Assembly: GCF_009601505.1 (NCBI RefSeq)
Contig: NZ_WITC01000033.1
Coordinates: 98,549-162,548 of the forward strand
DNA from: Sinorhizobium terangae
GTDB lineage: Bacteria > Pseudomonadota > Alphaproteobacteria > Rhizobiales > Rhizobiaceae
DNA length: 64,000 nucleotides
Reading direction: 5' to 3'
Translations under genes and position numbers: made by a program
Part shown: one piece after another, positions 1 to 7,971 of the stretch
How the letters are laid out: the number at the start of each line of letters is the position of its first letter
Numbering within the stretch: position 1 is the first letter of the stretch
The notes under the pieces: model-generated
Told to the model about the DNA's origin: nothing
Seen by the model: the letters and a program-made list of their open reading frames with translations, nothing else
Database searches by the model: none

Positions 1-927
1 GCCAGACAACACCGCACAGACTTTTTCATCGGGCTTGACGTCTATGGTGCCCGCCAACAGTGCTCCGACGCCAATCGAGGCGGCTGGTTCAGCGATCAGT
101 TTCGCATCCTTGGCAAGAGCACGCATACCGGCGATGATGTGCTCGTCTTCAACAAGAATAATCTCGTCCACATACTTTTCGACAATCGGATACGGGTTTT
201 GACCCGGAACGCTTATCCGCAAGCCATCCGCAATAGTGTTCTTCAAGGGAAGCGATGTGGGCTCCTTGTTTATCCGGCTGTGAAAATACTTCGGTGTCAA
301 GGCAGGCTCTGCCCCGATAACGCGCACTGATGGTTTCGTTTCTTTGATGGCGGTAGCAATTCCCGAGATTAAGCCTCCGCCGCCCACGGGAACGATGACC
401 GTATCTACATCGTCCAGGTCCTGCAGTATTTCACACCCGATCGTTCCCTGACCGGCCATCACGATGGGGTCCTCAAATGCGTGAACAGCCACGTATTTGT
501 TTTCTTCCGCGATCTCGTACACCCTTTTCCATCTGGCGGCGGTGTCGCCATCGAAAAGAATGACGTCTGCCCCGAGGGCTTTTGTATTTTCGATCTTGAT
601 TTTGGGCGCGGTGACCGGAAGCACCAATATTGCTTTTACGCCCAACATCCTGGCGGCATAAGCAAGCCCTTGGGCATGGTTGCCCGACGACGTCGCAATA
701 ATGCCGTTTGCGATCTCTTCTCTCGAGAGCGAGAGAGCCTTGTTCAGTGCGCCGCGGATCTTGAAGGCGCCAGTAATCTGCAGGGTTTCCGGTTTGAGAT
801 ACAGCTGACAACCAGCGGCTTTCTCTATTTTTTCTGCACGCAATAACGGCGTGTGCCTGACGTGCGGTTTCAGCCGTTCCCGGGCTTCCCGAATGTCCTG
901 AATGGTGGGGTAGTTGCGCATAGTCAT
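1..927 (-). CDS. Threonine dehydratase-fold PLP enzyme (EutB/BhcB-like), partial
   Basis: The reverse strand reads as 309 codons of a fold-type II PLP ammonia-lyase; the C-terminus lies beyond the left window edge. The PLP lysine sits in TGAFKIRGA (about residues 50-58), followed by SSGNHAQGLAYAA and the phosphate-binding loop VGGGGL. This family deaminates L-threonine, L-serine or beta-hydroxyaspartate to the keto/imino acid. The start at 927 overlaps the stop of the upstream gene (TGATG), so the two are translationally coupled; an in-frame ATG at 921 is an alternative. The coupled neighbour is an ornithine-cyclodeaminase homologue, the same pairing as in EutB-EutC (ectoine use) and BhcB-BhcD (beta-hydroxyaspartate cycle). 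Family is clear; substrate is not. GC is visibly lower than in the rest of the window. Confidence 0.85.
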   Translation of the reverse strand, partial: MTMRNYPTIQDIREARERLKPHVRHTPLLRAEKIEKAAGCQLYLKPETLQITGAFKIRGALNKALSLSREEIANGIIATSSGNHAQGLAYAARMLGVKAILVLPVTAPKIKIENTKALGADVILFDGDTAARWKRVYEIAEENKYVAVHAFEDPIVMAGQGTIGCEILQDLDDVDTVIVPVGGGGLISGIATAIKETKPSVRVIGAEPALTPKYFHSRINKEPTSLPLKNTIADGLRISVPGQNPYPIVEKYVDEIILVEDEHIIAGMRALAKDAKLIAEPAASIGVGALLAGTIDVKPDEKVCAVLSG

Positions 928-1919
928 CACTCAAAAAAATGAAAGAAGGTGCCGACGTTATTGGCTATTGCGTTCTGATAGATTTTGCTGGCTGTCGTAT
1001 TGTCTTGTATGGCCATCCCCGTGGAATCGAAAATCGTGATTTCGTCATCACTTTCTCGTCCCGGCTTCCTTCCCAGCAATACCTCGCCGATTTCGCCATG
1101 GATGTCGTCTTTAGTGATGATGTTCTTATTCAGCGGGTGCCAGGTCTCGCCCTTTTCTGAGCATTGCGAGATCGAGTCGACGATGATTTTCGCGTTTCTG
1201 AAGAGCTCCGGATCCAGCTCCTGTTTGCCGCGTTGATCCGTGCCGATTGCAACGATATGTGTACCGGGCTTCACCCAATCCGCTTCCACAAGCGACCCTT
1301 TCCCGCGGGTCGTCGTAATCAAGATATCGGCCTGCTCAACGGCTTCTTTTTTGGAGTTTGCCATGATTACAGGAATGCCGAATTCGCTTTCGATTTCCGC
1401 TTTGTATCTGGAAAGCGTGTCCGGGTGACTGTCCCATGCGTGGATTTCTTCGATCTTCATGATCTCGTTGACTGCCCGAACTTGCATTCTTGCCTGATTT
1501 CCTGTCCCGATCGATGCGACCGTCCTGGCGTTCTTTCTCGCCAGGGCTTTGACGGAGACTGCTCCAGACGCCCCCGTTCTGAGGCCAGTGATCAAGCTTC
1601 CATCCATGATGCAAATCAACGCACAGCTCCTGGCATCAAAAAGGAGAATGGTCCCCATGCCACTAGGCACGCCGTAGGCTGTCGGGTTATCAATGAACCC
1701 TCCAGAAGATGCTTTCATGGAGATCACTTCATTGGCTTTGTAGTAACCAAGCTTGAAATCGATTTCCCCACGAGGCGACGGGAGATGCATCCCTATATAA
1801 TCAGGTTGTTCCACCTGATGATTGTTAAAGGCTTTGTATGCCTCTTCCACCGCGCCGATGACTTCTGTCATGCCGATTAGCCGTCGTACTTCATCCTTCT
1901 TAAGCAGCAGCGTTTTCAT
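927..1919 (-). CDS. Ornithine cyclodeaminase / mu-crystallin family protein (EutC/BhcD-like)
   Basis: A 330-residue NAD(P)-dependent protein of the ornithine cyclodeaminase/mu-crystallin family. Visible features are the Rossmann dinucleotide motif [13 protein letters not shown], the substrate-side [18 protein letters not shown] and the late [12 protein letters not shown] segment. Members act as cyclodeaminases, ketimine or iminosuccinate reductases, or alanine dehydrogenases. I chose the ATG at 1919 ([11 protein letters not shown]) because AGAGG lies seven bases upstream; the open frame extends to 1988 without a better ribosome site. It is coupled by a one-base overlap to the dehydratase gene downstream. 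With that partner it could reduce an imine such as iminosuccinate, but no aldolase or aminotransferase partner is visible beside it. Codon use is less GC-biased than its neighbours. Confidence 0.85.
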   Translation of the reverse strand: MKTLLLKKDEVRRLIGMTEVIGAVEEAYKAFNNHQVEQPDYIGMHLPSPRGEIDFKLGYYKANEVISMKASSGGFIDNPTAYGVPSGMGTILLFDARSCALICIMDGSLITGLRTGASGAVSVKALARKNARTVASIGTGNQARMQVRAVNEIMKIEEIHAWDSHPDTLSRYKAEIESEFGIPVIMANSKKEAVEQADILITTTRGKGSLVEADWVKPGTHIVAIGTDQRGKQELDPELFRNAKIIVDSISQCSEKGETWHPLNKNIITKDDIHGEIGEVLLGRKPGRESDDEITIFDSTGMAIQDNTTASKIYQNAIANNVGTFFHFFE

Positions 1920-2149
1920 GCATGACCTCTCGATTTTTGGGTTCATGGGGTGCATCGGCACGGCAACACCCTGTACCGCAATCATCATAGTGGGAGAGCG
2001 GGGAGACTAGTGTCCGCATTCGCCGCGACCTGAAGCAGGTTGTTTTGTATCGCATAGGGGCTTTGGCAGAGAGTTGCGGCAGGCGTCTTTCGAGCTTAGG
2101 CGAAAATGTTGGAAGAGGCGCTTGCCCAGATTGGTCCCCATGCGGGGAT

Positions 2150-3475
2150 CTAAAAGTCAGCGACTTGACCCCAGGCGGATTTTCGGAAGCGATCCGGATG
2201 GTAGGGGCGTGGATCGACGATCGGCTCGTGACCGGTCACGATGTCTGCGACCAAGTGGCCGGCGCCCGGACCGATACCGAAGCCGTGCCCGCTGAAGCCG
2301 GCGGCGAGGATGAAACCCGGTACGGCGGCGATTTCGCCGATGCCCGGCACACCGTCCGGCGTGCTGTCGATATAACCTGCCCATGCGGCGGTGATGCTGG
2401 TGTTCTTAAGGTCGGGCAGGAGGTCGAGCGCGCGCGAATGGGTAAGGCGAATAGTGTCCTTATCGACGGCGGGATCAAGGATGCGCATGCGCTCCATTGG
2501 CGTCGGGGCATCGAGGCTCCAGTGAGTCAGGCTCTCGTGACCGGAGCGGAAACCTTCGAGGCCGCCGGGTGCAAGGCTGCGCCAGCGCCGAGCGAACATC
2601 GGCAGAAACTGCGGCGCGAAACGCAATTGCTGCGGCGTAGGATCGACACGGCCGCGGCCGCTGATGGCGAGCGTGTAGCCGCCGTCCCGGCGGCGCGTCA
2701 CCGAAACGGCGGCCGTGTGCAATGCATCCGGAAGGCCGATGGCGCCTGGCGAGACAGCAAGAATCGACGAGCGGACCGACGCCTGGGGAAAGCGGATGCC
2801 GAACTGCCGGCAGAAGGAGGAGGCCCAGGCGCCGCCGGCGAGGACGGCCGTTTTCGTGCGGATGGTGCCATGCTCGGTCACGACACCGGATAGGCGACCG
2901 CCTTCTGTCTCTATGCCGCGGGCGGCGCAGGACTGGTGCACGGTGCCGCCAATCTTCAGGATCGCACGCGCGACCGCGGGTGCCGCGCTTGCCGGATCGG
3001 CGGTGCCGTCGGTCGGCGAAAAGACGCCACCCTTCCATGGCTTGCCCGTTGCCCGGCCGCGCTCGGTCGCCTCCGCGCTGTCGAGCATGTGGGTGGTGAC
3101 GCCGACGGTCAGGGCGAAATCGCGCCAGCGCGCCCAGCCGGCCAATTCCTCTTCGCTATTGCTGAGATAGAACAACCCGCAGCGCCGGAAGCCGGTGTCC
3201 TCGCCGCTCTCGGCGGCGAAACGCTCCCAAAGATCAAGGCTCTTCGTCGCCATCGGCAATTCGCGGGCGTCACGGTTCTGCTGGCGGCACCAACCCCAGT
3301 TGCGACTTGACTGCTCGGCGCCGATCCGTCCCTTCTCGACGAGGGCGACCTTCAATCCGCGGCGGGCAAGGTAATAGGCCGCGAATACGCCGACAATGCC
3401 GCCGCCGATCACCACGGCATCGGCGGTTTCGGGTAGCTGCGGCGTTGTGTCGATGAGTTTCAGCGGTGCTGGCAT
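2150..3475 (-). CDS. FAD-dependent amino acid oxidase/dehydrogenase (DadA/DAO family)
   Basis: A 441-residue DAO-family flavoprotein. The N-terminal ADP-binding motif VVIGGGIVGVFAAYYLARRG starts near residue 20 and the C-terminal FAD contact reads AAGFSGHGFGIGPGAG. SSRNWGWCRQQNRD follows the dinucleotide fold, as in glycine oxidase/D-amino-acid dehydrogenase relatives. Such enzymes oxidise amines or amino acids to imines. The start at 3475 (MPAPLKL) has GGAGGT six bases upstream; the longer frame to 3574 is not needed. The gene is divergent from an Lrp regulator at 3709, which probably controls it. The locus also holds a peptide-type transporter and aldehyde dehydrogenases, so the substrate is likely an imported amine or amino acid derivative. 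Exact substrate unknown. Confidence 0.85.
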   Translation of the reverse strand: MPAPLKLIDTTPQLPETADAVVIGGGIVGVFAAYYLARRGLKVALVEKGRIGAEQSSRNWGWCRQQNRDARELPMATKSLDLWERFAAESGEDTGFRRCGLFYLSNSEEELAGWARWRDFALTVGVTTHMLDSAEATERGRATGKPWKGGVFSPTDGTADPASAAPAVARAILKIGGTVHQSCAARGIETEGGRLSGVVTEHGTIRTKTAVLAGGAWASSFCRQFGIRFPQASVRSSILAVSPGAIGLPDALHTAAVSVTRRRDGGYTLAISGRGRVDPTPQQLRFAPQFLPMFARRWRSLAPGGLEGFRSGHESLTHWSLDAPTPMERMRILDPAVDKDTIRLTHSRALDLLPDLKNTSITAAWAGYIDSTPDGVPGIGEIAAVPGFILAAGFSGHGFGIGPGAGHLVADIVTGHEPIVDPRPYHPDRFRKSAWGQVADF

Positions 3476-3515
3476 GGCGTGACCTCCGTTACGGCTACAG
3501 TCTAGCGGCTTTGGC

Positions 3516-3606
3516 GCAACGGCGTTGCCGGACTGCGACTGCGCGCAGCACAAGATTCCGTCTTGCGGGAGCAATGCCGCCCTTTCTGCTTTGGCCTATT
3601 GTGCCA
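3516..3606. promoter_or_regulatory. Divergent promoter region with two inverted repeats, candidate Lrp sites
   Basis: In the 233-bp gap between the oxidase and lrp genes, 3588-3606 reads TTTGGC-N7-GCCAAA, a perfect 6-bp inverted repeat, and 3516-3528 is a near-perfect 13-bp palindrome (GCAACG-G-CGTTGC). Lrp/AsnC proteins usually bind such dyads and autoregulate from divergent promoters. The assignment as operators is inferred from position and symmetry only. Confidence 0.4.
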
Positions 3607-3708
3607 AACGAAATCGACACGTCTCTCCAGTGTGTTAAGGTCATAGCTGGGAAAGTCGCAGCACAATCTGCTGTCCCGTTGGCCACTTAGCAAGGGGGAA
3701 GGCGCGCC

Positions 3709-4185
3709 ATGAAACTCGACCGGATCGACATCAAGATTCTGTACGAACTGCAGAAGAATGGCCGCATCACCAATGTGGAACTCGCCGAATTGGTTAACCT
3801 GTCGCCGAGTCCTTGCCTGATGCGGGTCAAGAAGCTGCAGTCGGAGGGCTATATCGAGGGCTACTCGGCGCAGATCAACGTCAGCAAGCTCGGGCAAACC
3901 CTTACGGTCTTCACCGAGATCACGCTGAAGAACCACCGGCAGATCGACTTCGCCCGGTTCCTGGCGGCGATAGACAAGGTCGATCAGGTGATAGAATGCC
4001 ATCTGGTGTCCGGCGGCTACGACTATCTTCTGAAATTCGTCACGGCCGGGATCGGCGAATATCAGACGATCATGGAGCGCCTCACCGACATGGACGTGGG
4101 CATCGACAAATATTTCAGCTTCGTCGTGCTGAAGTCGCCGATCGTCAAGGCGCACATGCCGCTGACCAGCCTGTTCCGCATGTAG
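3709..4185 (+). CDS. Lrp/AsnC family transcriptional regulator
   Basis: A 158-residue Lrp/AsnC protein. Residues 1-60 form the winged helix-turn-helix (LDRIDIKILYELQKNGRI...LAELVNLSPSPCLMRVKKL) and residues 65-150 the RAM ligand-binding/oligomerisation domain. The start has an AAGGGGGAAGG ribosome site about eight bases upstream. Members typically sense an amino acid and activate or repress a linked catabolic gene. It is divergent from the FAD oxidase at 2150 and the peptide transporter follows downstream on the other strand, so it is probably the local regulator of amine/amino acid use. A palindromic repeat element begins 17 bases after the stop. Confidence 0.93.
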   Translation: MKLDRIDIKILYELQKNGRITNVELAELVNLSPSPCLMRVKKLQSEGYIEGYSAQINVSKLGQTLTVFTEITLKNHRQIDFARFLAAIDKVDQVIECHLVSGGYDYLLKFVTAGIGEYQTIMERLTDMDVGIDKYFSFVVLKSPIVKAHMPLTSLFRM

Positions 4186-4201
4186 GTTTTTAGCTTCCTC
4201 A

Positions 4202-4304
4202 CCTGCAGCGCCGCGCGTCTTATCAGACGCGCAAATGGCAGTGTAGCACTTTGAATTTCTGCATGTCGTTGTCCTTCAATCGAGGTCCAGGAGACATGCA
4301 GTAG
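4202..4304 (+). repeat. Rhizobial mosaic palindromic repeat, copy A
   Basis: An intergenic element made of a GC-rich hairpin (GCGCGTCT-TATC-AGACGCGC, 4213-4232, perfect 8-bp stem), a linker containing GTGTAGCACTTTGAATT, and a second dyad CTGCATGTC...GACATGCAG (4259-4267 with 4293-4301). The same architecture recurs at 37355-37460 and, inverted, at 27811-27917; the GC-rich half recurs at 61597-61640. It lies between the convergent lrp and ABC ATPase genes, where it may also help termination. The inner stem of the distal hairpin is degenerate here compared with copy C. Confidence 0.8.
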
Positions 4305-4413
4305 CCTTCTCTCCGTTTTGCTTGTGCGGCTGCCGCGAGCCTCCTTCGCCCCGCTTGCGGGGAGAACGCGGCCGGCAGGCCGGATGAGGGGGCGTTCTGC
4401 TAAGCAATGCCGC

Positions 4414-6072
4414 TCAGCGTCGGCAATAGGCCCTCACCAATTCCGGATCCTGCTCGAGGCCATCGAGCCAGGCGGGATCGAGCTTCGGCACCGACGAGAA
4501 GAGCAACTGCGAATAAGGGTGGTGCGGCGCATTGACCTTGGCCGGAGTGATGTCCTCAACCTTTTTGCCGCCATACATCACGACGATTTCGTCGCAGATC
4601 GCCTCCACCACGGAGAGATCGTGGCTGATGAAGATGTAAGAGAGACCGAGCTCGCGCTGCAATTCTTTCAGCAGCTCGATGACGGCGGCGGCGACCACCG
4701 TGTCGAGCGCCGAGGTAATCTCGTCGCAAAGGATCAACTTCGGATCGGCGGCGAGCGCCCGGGCGAAGTTGACGCGCTGCTTTTGGCCGCCGGAAAGCTC
4801 GCCCGGCCGGCGATGACGGAGGTTGCGAGGCAGGCGCACCATGTCGAGCAGCTCGTCGATGCGTGCGTTGCGCGCCTTGGCATTCATCCCGTGATAGAAG
4901 GTAAGTGGCCGGGCTAAGATGTCCTCGACGGATTTCGCCGGATTAAGCGCCGTATCGGCGTATTGGAAGACGATCTGCATTTCGCGTAGTTCATCGCGCG
5001 AGCGCTCGCGGGCGCTGCGACCGAGTTCCTTGCCGTCGAAGACAATCTTGCCGACGGCGGCCGGCAAGATGCCGGCGATGGTGCGAGCGAGCGTCGACTT
5101 GCCGCAACCGGACTCGCCGATGATACCGAGGTTGCGCCCTTTCTCCACCTTGAGACTGACATGCTCGACGGCGCGCACAAGCGGCAAGCCGTCGCTCTGG
5201 GACGGACCGTATCCCGCGACCAGGTTTTCGATCTTCAGAAGCGGAGCCGGGGCGGTCTCGGCTGTGTCGGCAGCCTCCCGGGGCTTTGGTTCAAAGGCGG
5301 AGAGGAGTTCGCGCGTGTAAGGGTGCTTGGCGTTCGAGAGGATTTCCTCGGTGGTGCCGACCTCCTGTACCTCGCCGCCCTTCAATACGATGATGCGGTC
5401 GGCGATCTGGGCGACCACCGCGAGGTCATGGGAGACATAGACGCCGGCAATGCCGCCCTTCTTCATCACCGACTTGAAGGCGCGCAGCACCTCGATCTGC
5501 GTCGTTACGTCGAGCGCCGTTGTCGGCTCGTCGAAGATGACGAGCTTAGGACCACCGATAAGCGCCATGGCCGCGGAAAGACGCTGCAGTTGCCCGCCGG
5601 AAACCTGGTGCGGATAGCGGCCTCCGATCGTCTCGGGCTCGGGCAGCGACAGCGCGCGGAATAGGCCGACGGCGCGGGAGCGCGCCTCGTCGGCCGCCAT
5701 GAGCCCGTGGATACGGGTGACCTCGATCACCTGGTCCATGATCGTGGCGGCCGGATTGAATGCGGCGGCGGCGGATTGCGGAACATAGGTGACTTCGGTG
5801 CCGCGCACCCTCGCGCGCTGCTTTTCGCTGAGGGTCATCATATCCTTTCCAGCCACCGAGACGCTGCCGCCGGCAACGCGACAGCCCGGACGGGCATATC
5901 CCATCAGCGTCAGCGCTATCGTCGTCTTGCCCGAGCCGCTTTCGCCGATCAGCGCCACGATCTCGCCTTCGGCGATGTCGAGGCTGACGCCGTTGATGAT
6001 CTCGACGCGGCGGCCGGAATCGGTGGTGGCTTCGACCTTCAGGTCACGGATTTCTACGAGATTGCCCATCAT
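4414..6072 (-). CDS. Dipeptide/nickel-type ABC transporter, fused double ATPase
   Basis: A 552-residue protein with two complete ABC ATPase domains, equivalent to DppD and DppF joined. Domain 1 (about 1-260) has Walker A GESGSGKTT, signature VSGGQLQR and Walker B KLVIFDEPTTALD; domain 2 (about 280-550) has GESGCGKST, LSGGQKQR and LILCDEITSALD. It energises uptake of peptides or similar solutes at the cytoplasmic face. It overlaps the permease gene upstream by four bases (6069-6072) and is the last gene of a binding protein-permease-permease-ATPase operon. The alternative ATG at 6069 is equally possible. DEIT in place of DEPT is a mild Walker B variation. Confidence 0.95.
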   Translation of the reverse strand: MMGNLVEIRDLKVEATTDSGRRVEIINGVSLDIAEGEIVALIGESGSGKTTIALTLMGYARPGCRVAGGSVSVAGKDMMTLSEKQRARVRGTEVTYVPQSAAAAFNPAATIMDQVIEVTRIHGLMAADEARSRAVGLFRALSLPEPETIGGRYPHQVSGGQLQRLSAAMALIGGPKLVIFDEPTTALDVTTQIEVLRAFKSVMKKGGIAGVYVSHDLAVVAQIADRIIVLKGGEVQEVGTTEEILSNAKHPYTRELLSAFEPKPREAADTAETAPAPLLKIENLVAGYGPSQSDGLPLVRAVEHVSLKVEKGRNLGIIGESGCGKSTLARTIAGILPAAVGKIVFDGKELGRSARERSRDELREMQIVFQYADTALNPAKSVEDILARPLTFYHGMNAKARNARIDELLDMVRLPRNLRHRRPGELSGGQKQRVNFARALAADPKLILCDEITSALDTVVAAAVIELLKELQRELGLSYIFISHDLSVVEAICDEIVVMYGGKKVEDITPAKVNAPHHPYSQLLFSSVPKLDPAWLDGLEQDPELVRAYCRR

Positions 6073-6932
6073 TCGCTCCGATCCCGGATCTTACGCGGCA
6101 GGTTGTCGATCAGCAGGTTCACGCTGATGGTGAGGCTGGCGATCGCAAAGGAGGGAGCCATCACCGCCGGTGCGCCAAAGGGAAGGCCGCCGATGTTCTC
6201 GCGCACGAGAGCCCCCCAGTCGGCATAGGGCGGCTGGACGCCAAGGCCGAGAAAGGAGAGGCCGGAGAGCAGGAGAACGATGAAGACGAAGCGGATGCCG
6301 AGGTCGGCAAGTACCGGGCCGATGATGTTCGGCAGGATTTCCGAGCGGATGAGATAAAGCGTGCTCTCGCCGCGGATCCGGGCGACGGTGATGAAATCCA
6401 TCGCGTTGATATTTACGGCAAGCGCGCGGGCGAAGCGGTAGGCGCCTGGGATGTAGATCACCGACAGCGTCAGGATCAGCACCGGAATGGACGAGCCGAC
6501 GGCGGCGACCACCACGAGGCCGAAGAGCTTGCTCGGGATCGAGTTGAGGGCGTCGAGGAAGCGGCTCAGGACCGTGTCGAGCCACCCGCCGGCGACCGCT
6601 GCGATCATGCCGAGGACCACCCCGGTGAAACAGGCGATGGTGACTGCTGCAAGCGAGATGCCGACCGTGTAGCGGGCACCCATCAGAATCCGCGAAAACA
6701 TATCGCGGCCGAGGTAATCGGAGCCGAGCCAGAAGTCGCGGCTCATCGGGCCGAAGTAATCGAGGTCAACGATTTCCCCGACCGGGTAGGGGATGATCAG
6801 CGGCGCGAAGATCGCGACGAGCGCCCAGCAAAGGATGATCGAAAGGCCGACCATCCCGACGATATTGAAGCGATAGCCGAGCCGGGTTCCGGAAATCCGG
6901 GCAGACTTGGTCTCAGAATGGGTCATTGTCAT
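6069..6932 (-). CDS. Dipeptide-type ABC transporter permease (DppC-like)
   Basis: A 287-residue inner-membrane permease of the DppC/OppC class: a cytoplasmic N-terminus, TM1 near 25-50 (VGLSIILCWALVAIFAPLI), a periplasmic stretch with the typical FWLGSDYLGRDMFSRIL motif, then five more membrane segments and the EAA-like loop around AVNINAMDFITVARIRGES. It pairs with the DppB-like permease encoded directly upstream, which it overlaps by four bases (ATGA), and with the fused ATPase downstream. An in-frame ATG at 6926 is an alternative start. Confidence 0.95.
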   Translation of the reverse strand: MTMTHSETKSARISGTRLGYRFNIVGMVGLSIILCWALVAIFAPLIIPYPVGEIVDLDYFGPMSRDFWLGSDYLGRDMFSRILMGARYTVGISLAAVTIACFTGVVLGMIAAVAGGWLDTVLSRFLDALNSIPSKLFGLVVVAAVGSSIPVLILTLSVIYIPGAYRFARALAVNINAMDFITVARIRGESTLYLIRSEILPNIIGPVLADLGIRFVFIVLLLSGLSFLGLGVQPPYADWGALVRENIGGLPFGAPAVMAPSFAIASLTISVNLLIDNLPRKIRDRSE

Positions 6933-7879
6933 CGTAGCCTCGGATTGGAAAGGATGGCGATGATGTCCGCTGTCGTGATCAGGAGCAGGTAGCCGAGACA
7001 GAAGATCATCGCGCAGCTCTGGATCAGCGGCAGATCGCGCGTGGAGACAGCATCGACCATCAGCTTGGCAATACCGGGATAATTGAAGATCGTCTCGACG
7101 ATAATGACGCCGCCGAGCAGATAGGAGAGCGAAAGCGCGACCGCATTAACAATCGGCCCCAGAGCATTTGGTAGCGCATGGCGAAACACCATGCGCGGCC
7201 GGGAGGCGCCCTTGAGCAGCGCCATCTCCACATAGGGCGTGTTGAGCGTCTCAATCACTGCCGCGCGCGTCATACGGATCATCTGAGCCGAGATGACGAA
7301 GGTGAGTGTGATCACCGGCATGGCATAGATGCGCAGAAGATCGGTGAGCGACGTCACCTCATTGGCGAAGGAGAGCGCCGGCAGCCATTTCAGATAGACG
7401 GCGAAGATCAGCACGGCTGAGGTCGCTATCATGAATTCCGGCACGGAGATGACGCCGATCGTCAACACGGTGACGATGCGGTCGTAGAGCGAGCCGCGCA
7501 GCATCGCTGCCGTGATGCCGAGCGTGAGTGCGATCGGCACGGAGAAGAGGGCGGTGACGCCGGCGAGCTGCAGCGTGTTAACAAGGCGCCCGCCAATCAG
7601 ATCTGCGACCGGCATCTCGTTAGCATAGGATGTGCCGAGGTCGCCTTGCAGCAAACCGACGATCCAGCGCAGGAAGCGGAAGATTGCCGGTTCGTCGAGA
7701 TGCATGGCCTGGCGCAGACCTTCGACGGCCTCCGGCGTGGCGGCCTGGCCGAGCAGGATCGACGCGGTATCTCCCGGCAGGAGTGTCGTCGCGAAGAAGA
7801 CGGCGAAGGAAACGATCACCAAGGTGATCACGGCGATGAGCAATCTGCTCAGCACAAGGGATAGGACACGGTTGTTCAC
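6929..7879 (-). CDS. Dipeptide-type ABC transporter permease (DppB-like)
   Basis: A 316-residue permease of the DppB/OppB class with about six membrane segments, beginning with LIAVITLVIVSFAVFFATTLLPGD. The DppB-type periplasmic lipid-proximal region ends in LGTSY and the coupling loop reads ALLKGASRPRMVFRHALPNAL. The start codon is GTG at 7879, supported by GGGAG six bases upstream. It lies between the binding-protein gene (separated by a hairpin at 7927-7955) and the DppC-like gene with which it overlaps. It forms the membrane pore for the solute delivered by the 7972-9582 product. Confidence 0.94.
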   Translation of the reverse strand: MNNRVLSLVLSRLLIAVITLVIVSFAVFFATTLLPGDTASILLGQAATPEAVEGLRQAMHLDEPAIFRFLRWIVGLLQGDLGTSYANEMPVADLIGGRLVNTLQLAGVTALFSVPIALTLGITAAMLRGSLYDRIVTVLTIGVISVPEFMIATSAVLIFAVYLKWLPALSFANEVTSLTDLLRIYAMPVITLTFVISAQMIRMTRAAVIETLNTPYVEMALLKGASRPRMVFRHALPNALGPIVNAVALSLSYLLGGVIIVETIFNYPGIAKLMVDAVSTRDLPLIQSCAMIFCLGYLLLITTADIIAILSNPRLR

Positions 7880-7926
7880 GGCGCTCCCTCTCGGCTTTCA
7901 GGACAGGTTTCGAACCATAATGCCGA

Positions 7927-7955
7927 GGGGCCGCAGCGATGCGGCTGCAGCCCCC
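7927..7955 (-). terminator. Intercistronic hairpin after the binding-protein gene
   Basis: GGGGC-CGCAGC and GCTGC-AGCCCC arms form a GC-rich stem with one mismatch in the 92-bp gap between the binding-protein stop and the permease start. There is no clear U-tract. In many ABC operons such hairpins protect the binding-protein mRNA or attenuate the downstream genes, giving excess binding protein; that role is inferred here. Confidence 0.5.
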
Positions 7956-7971
7956 AAGCCCAGTTGCTCAA

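Noticed and set aside
473..934. 153-codon reverse-strand frame at the left end
   Set aside because: It is an out-of-phase frame of the threonine-dehydratase-like gene, which is open to the window edge in the correct phase.
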